A stretch of 64,000 bases of DNA, from assembly GCA_963277665.1 (NCBI GenBank), contig OY728159.1, positions 1,024,257,343 to 1,024,321,342 of the forward strand. The letters run 5' to 3'. This document shows positions 60,261 through 64,000 of the stretch, one piece after another. The position numbers and the translations under genes were made by a program. The stretch comes from Viscum album (taxonomy: Eukaryota; Streptophyta; Magnoliopsida; Santalales; Viscaceae). Positions within the stretch are counted from its first letter, which is position 1, and each line of letters begins with the position of its first letter. The notes under the pieces were generated by a model. It was not told where the DNA came from and did no database searches. It saw nothing but the letters and a program-made list of their open reading frames with translations.

Positions 60261-61560
60261 TATAAGAGATATTTTGTTCCAACTAAACTACCTCTGGGCT
60301 CAAAACATGAGATGGATTTGGTATATACTTTCTCAACATCAAAACATGAAAAAAATTGTGTACCTGGGATAAACATGGTGGTAATGCCACTTTTACGCAA
60401 CTGATCCAACTTTTCTAGAATTTCATAAGGTCCAGAAAACCTCGAACTCAACTTTCCTTTCTTACTAAAATTCATCACACTTTTCCATGAAGAAACTTTG
60501 AGAAAGACATGATCACCTACCTTAAAATAATGATCCTTCCTCCAGTTATCGACACAACTTTTCTATCTGCTCTAAGCTATTCTCATGTGCTTCTGAATCT
60601 ACTGAACTTTTTCTGCCATCTCTTCTACCAATTCTGGTCCCATCAGCTTCCTCTCACCTACTTCATCCCAAAAAGCTGATGTTCGAAAACTCTTTCCATA
60701 TGTGTCAAATAGAGCCATATGTATGCTTGAATTAAAACTGATATTATATGAAAATTCAACCAATGAAAGATATTCATCCCAACTTCCTTGGTAATCTATC
60801 GAGCAAGAACGTAACATATTCTCCTAGGTCTGAATTGTTCATTATGACTTCCCACCTTATTGAGGATGAAAAGTTGTACAAAAATTTAATTCAGTACCCA
60901 ATGACATCTAAAGGCCTTTCTAAAAGTTAGAAGTAAACTTGGGATCACGATCAGATACAATGGAGAGGGGAACTCCATGCAACTTGTTGATCTCATTAAC
61001 ATACAACCGAGAGAGTTGATCTAGAGACAAAGTATCTCTAATAGGAAATAAATGAGCAGATTTAGTCAATCGATCAACTATAACCTAGATTGAAGTATTA
61101 CCTTGAGATGTCCTTGGTAATCCCACAAGAAAGTCCATGGATATATTTTCCCATTTCCACTCTGGAATCAGTAAATGCTGAAGCATTACTTTCAGTAACT
61201 ATCGCTCTACTTTAATCTGCTGACAAGTTAAACACTTCACAGAAATATCAGCAATATCTCTTTTCATTCCATCCCACCATTAATATTCACAGATATCTTT
61301 GTACCTCTTAGTACTGCCAGGATTAACTGAAAATGGAGAACTATGCTCTTCACATAAAAACTCATTCTTAAACTATGAATCACAAGGTACACATAATCTC
61401 TTCTCAAACCTCAATACAGAATCATTATCGAGATTAAAATCAGGCAACATACCCATCTAAACCAACATAACCTTTTTCCACAACTCACTATCTTCCTTCT
61501 GTGCTTTCTTAATTCTGTCTAATAGAAATGATTTCACTAACACCTGAAACAAAACAGAAT
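60261..61560 (-). pseudogene. Element 3 integrase
   Basis: Integrase with linker. The C-terminal part reads GKLSSRFSGPYEILEKL (about 60400-60460) and GSWDEYLSLVEFSYN (about 60740-60785). Core motifs: Asp in MDFLVGLPR (about 61115-61140), Asp in [10 protein letters not shown] (about 60930-60962). The catalytic Glu position is a stop: the codon at 60842-60844 is TAA where GAA is expected, in the block before TIQT-ENMLRSC. The next codon is also a stop. The zinc-domain CX2C region is near 61215-61265. Inactive. Confidence 0.87.
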
Positions 61561-61654
61561 AATTTCCAGCACCAACAACTTCTATGCCATAATTCGTCAA
61601 ATTAAAAACCAAAAGATCTCATTCCAAATGTATCAAGGTTAATGTAGTATTACT

Positions 61655-62127
61655 TTTTCATCTTAAAGCATCATCCACTTTATTTGATTTTCCCAGATGG
61701 TAATGGATCGTGAAATCATAATCCTTTATTAATTCCAACCATCTCCTCTGTCTCATGTTCAATTCATTATGATTGTATATATACTTTAAACTTTTTTGGT
61801 CAGTATATATTTCACATTTTACTCCATAAAAATGATTCCTCCAAATATTTAAAGAAAAAACAACAGTAGCTAATTCAAAATCATGTGTATGGTAATTTAA
61901 CTCGTGAGGTTTCAACTAACGTGAAGCATAAGAAATTACCTGATTATATTGCATTAAGAAACAACCAAGTCCTTTCAATGAAGGATCATTGTAGATAACA
62001 AACTCACCATTTCTAGAAGGTAGTTGTGAAACTGGAGCATTCACCAATCTCCTTTTCAATTCCTGAAAACAATCATCACATTCTTTTGTCCAGATGAACA
62101 TAACACCTTTTCGAGTTAACATAGTCA
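61655..62127 (-). pseudogene. Element 3 RNase H
   Basis: RNase H read in two adjacent pieces separated by one stop at about 61916. The first reads FVIYNDPSLKGLGCFLMQ (about 61960-62015), the second HDFELATVVFSLNIWRNHFYG, IYTDQKSLKYIYNH, RQRRWLELIKDYDF and VDDALR. Acidic residues are recognisable. Confidence 0.9.
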
Positions 62128-62870
62128 TTGGACAAGATAACCGTGAAACATTTTCAAAAAACCTCTAGTAATAACCTACCAAACAAAGAAAATATTGGAT
62201 CTCGGTTATATTTGTGGGTCTTGGCCATTCTTCAACAACTTTTGTTTCAGCAGGATCAACAGTTATGCCATTTTTTGAAACAATGTGACCAAGGAGAGAA
62301 ATTTTTTGTAACCAAAACTCACATTTACTGAATTTCCCAAATAGTTTCTTTTCTTTTAAGGTTTGAAAGAAAACCCTTAAATGACTTTCATGTTCCTCCT
62401 TACATTTGGAATAAACAAAAATATCATCAATGAACACAACCACAAACTTATCCAAGAACTCGTGTAAAATTATATTCATAAGATCCATGATTACAGCATG
62501 TGCATTGGTTGACCCAAAAGTCATAACTATACATTCATAATTACCATATCTAGTATGAAACGTGGTCTTCGAAATTTCTACATCCTTTACTTTCAACTGA
62601 TGGTACCCCGACCTCAAGTGAATCTTCAAAACATATTGCGCTCCCTGGAGCTGATCAAACAAAGCATCGATATGAGGAAAATGATACTTATTCTTAATAG
62701 TGATTTTATTCAATGCTCTATAATCTATGCAAGGTCTCCTTGAACCATCTTTATTTTTAACAAATAAGACAGGATAACCCCATGGTGAAGTGCTAGGCTA
62801 AATAAAACATTTATCTAATAACTCCTGCAATTGCTTCTTTAAATCTAAAAGTTCAATTTGATCTATTTGA
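62128..62870 (-). pseudogene. pol: Element 3 reverse transcriptase
   Basis: The most intact RT in the window. An uninterrupted stretch of 182 codons (62713 to 62165) holds [29 protein letters not shown], the catalytic FIDDIFVYS with both Asp codons at 62423-62428, [22 protein letters not shown] and a tether ending LCLVGYY. The upstream part (about 62720-62860) is frame-broken. A stop near 62166 precedes the RNase H junction, so the protein is not expressed whole. Confidence 0.92.
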
Positions 62871-63512
62871 TAAGGGTTTTTGACATTGTGTTACCATTAG
62901 GAACTAAGTCAACACTAAATTAAACTTCCCGATCAGGTATAATACCAGGAAAGGCATTAGTAAAAACATCATTGTACTCATTTACCACTGGCACATCATT
63001 AATCTGAACAGTTCCTTTGTTTTCAACAATATTTGCAAGGTAAAATTCATTTCCCTCTTTTACTAGTTTCTCAGCTTCTGGATATGTTATTAACAACAAG
63101 GGTTCATTTTTGTATAAAACTGAAAATCATTCTGAAAAGAAACCTCTTTAGCTCAGCAGTCAATCTTAGCATGATAAACAAAAAGCCAATCCATTCCCAA
63201 CAAAACATCAACCTCTACGAGAGGCAAAAAAATAAGGTTTCCAGTTAGATTATTTCCACACACAAAGACAGGAATGTTCTTATGTTTTCTTTTTGTCTCT
63301 AAATTTCCTCCCAGAATTTTTAACGTAAGTTCAATATTCACATCAGAAGATGGAATTCCCAATTTACTAGAAAACTTCTTTGAAATGAAAGAGTGTGTAG
63401 ACCGTGAATCAAACAACACATTGGCATAATCTGAACAATCAAACAGTGTACCAGATACATCTTCATTTGATGGCCCAACATCTGCTAAAGTAGTTGCAAA
63501 GGATTTCACCAA
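62871..63512 (-). pseudogene. Element 3 aspartic protease and linker
   Basis: The frame 63512-63153 carries the protease loop as FDSRSTHSFIS where DTGATHSFIS is usual: Asp kept, Gly lost. Downstream it has LGIPSSDV and VDVLLGMDWLFVYHAKIDC, then a stop near 63153. The linker to RT (62871-63152) has frameshifts; FPGIIPDREV-like text is readable near 62930. Confidence 0.85.
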
Positions 63513-64000
63513 CCCTTTCTACTTGTAGTCTGGATGATTTTCTTCGGTTGAGTTCTTTATCGGACACTCATTTGCATAATGACTCATTTCACTACACTTA
63601 AAACATTTTACTGACTTTAAATCAGATTTTGTCTTACCATTACCCTGATCTTTTTCAGTGTAGTTACTAGACTTTTGTCCCATTTTACCACATCTGTAGC
63701 ACTTACTAGAATTCAAAATTCATTCCCCAAAATGCATTTTACCACAATTTTCACAAACTATAAACTTAAGTATCTGACTATCAGACCTCTTTGAAGAGTT
63801 ATTCCCTTTCGCCTGCCACCTTGACCTCTTATTCTCTTGTTTGTCAAAAAATACCTGATCATCGGAAAACACTATTTCAACCTTCTCTGCAAAATGAATA
63901 ATTTTTTTTCATGACTTTTGAACTCACGAGATGCTAATGCCCTTCAATACTTTGGCATTAATCCTGAGTAAAAATGGTTGATTTTACTATCAAGATCTCG
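63513..64000 (-). pseudogene. gag: Element 3 gag nucleocapsid (partial)
   Basis: Zinc-knuckle region at the end of gag, cut off by the window edge. Knuckle 1 near 63735-63760 reads CENCGKMHFGE and is damaged. Knuckle 2 reads CYRCGKMGQKSSNY near 63660-63703, with His and the last Cys lost. Knuckle 3, CFKCSEMSHYANEC near 63565-63610, is a perfect CX2CX4HX4C. Lys-rich linkers between them fit RNA binding. A stop near 63717 breaks the frame. Three knuckles, against two seen in elements 1 and 2, suggests a distinct subfamily. Confidence 0.85.

Larger units (their letters stand above)
58594..64000 (-). mobile_element. Element 3: chromovirus, cut by the window edge
   Basis: Minus-strand gypsy element. 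From right to left: gag nucleocapsid, protease, RT, RNase H, integrase, chromodomain, polypurine tract, 3' LTR. The 3' end of pol reads TTTCGAGGACGCAATTTCC and is followed by a purine tract and TGTAACATCCC, a junction typical of plant Del/Tekay chromoviruses. Stops are frequent. The 5' LTR and most of gag lie beyond 64000. Confidence 0.9.

Overview
The window looks like intergenic DNA from a large, repeat-rich plant nuclear genome. I find no host gene, tRNA, rRNA or CRISPR array that I can defend. What is recognisable is LTR retrotransposon sequence at several stages of decay. The identifiable coding pieces are Ty3/gypsy chromoviruses: gag with CCHC knuckles, protease, RT, RNase H, integrase and a C-terminal chromodomain, in that order. 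Long LTRs, initiator-Met-type primer sites (TGGTATCA...) and the chromodomain tail point to the Del/Tekay lineage. I infer a flowering plant, but the species cannot be read from the sequence.

Layout. (1) About 1-19183: element 1 (+ strand), an old gypsy element. Its pol is split by element 2. Its 3' LTR is 17202-19183 (TGTAA...TTACA), and its 5' LTR is missing or unrecognisable. (2) 3970-15195: element 2 (+), a complete but dead chromovirus with 3.1-kb LTRs, inserted at the RT/RNase H boundary of element 1 and flanked by a perfect 5-bp duplication, GTTGA. (3) 19184-23571: very AT-rich DNA with nothing recognisable. (4) 23577-34111 (-): a non-autonomous element with two LTRs of about 4.65 and 4.73 kb around only 1.16 kb of internal DNA, flanked by AATGA. 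Its LTRs carry a TATA box, a candidate splice donor, a ~29-bp minisatellite and a three-fold TACGTACG repeat. (5) 34117-45309: 11 kb without an identifiable gene, including one degenerate direct repeat at 746-bp spacing. (6) 45310 to about 46790: a partial LTR related to that of item 4. (7) 49558 to about 56170 (-): a very old LTR pair with a decayed primer site at 54589-54598. (8) About 56218-56790: a GC-rich leader-like segment and a 15-bp minisatellite encoding a Pro/Ser repeat. (9) About 58594-64000 (-): element 3, a third chromovirus, running off the right edge inside gag.

How the parts relate: within each element gag-pol would have supplied capsid, protease, reverse transcriptase/RNase H and integrase, and the chromodomain would have biased integration into heterochromatin. 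The non-autonomous element lacks these and would have needed them in trans. All reading frames carry stops or frameshifts, so none of these copies should be active. Many stops are explained by C-to-T change (CAG to TAG, CGA to TGA), as expected for long-methylated DNA. All identities and alignments were judged by eye.
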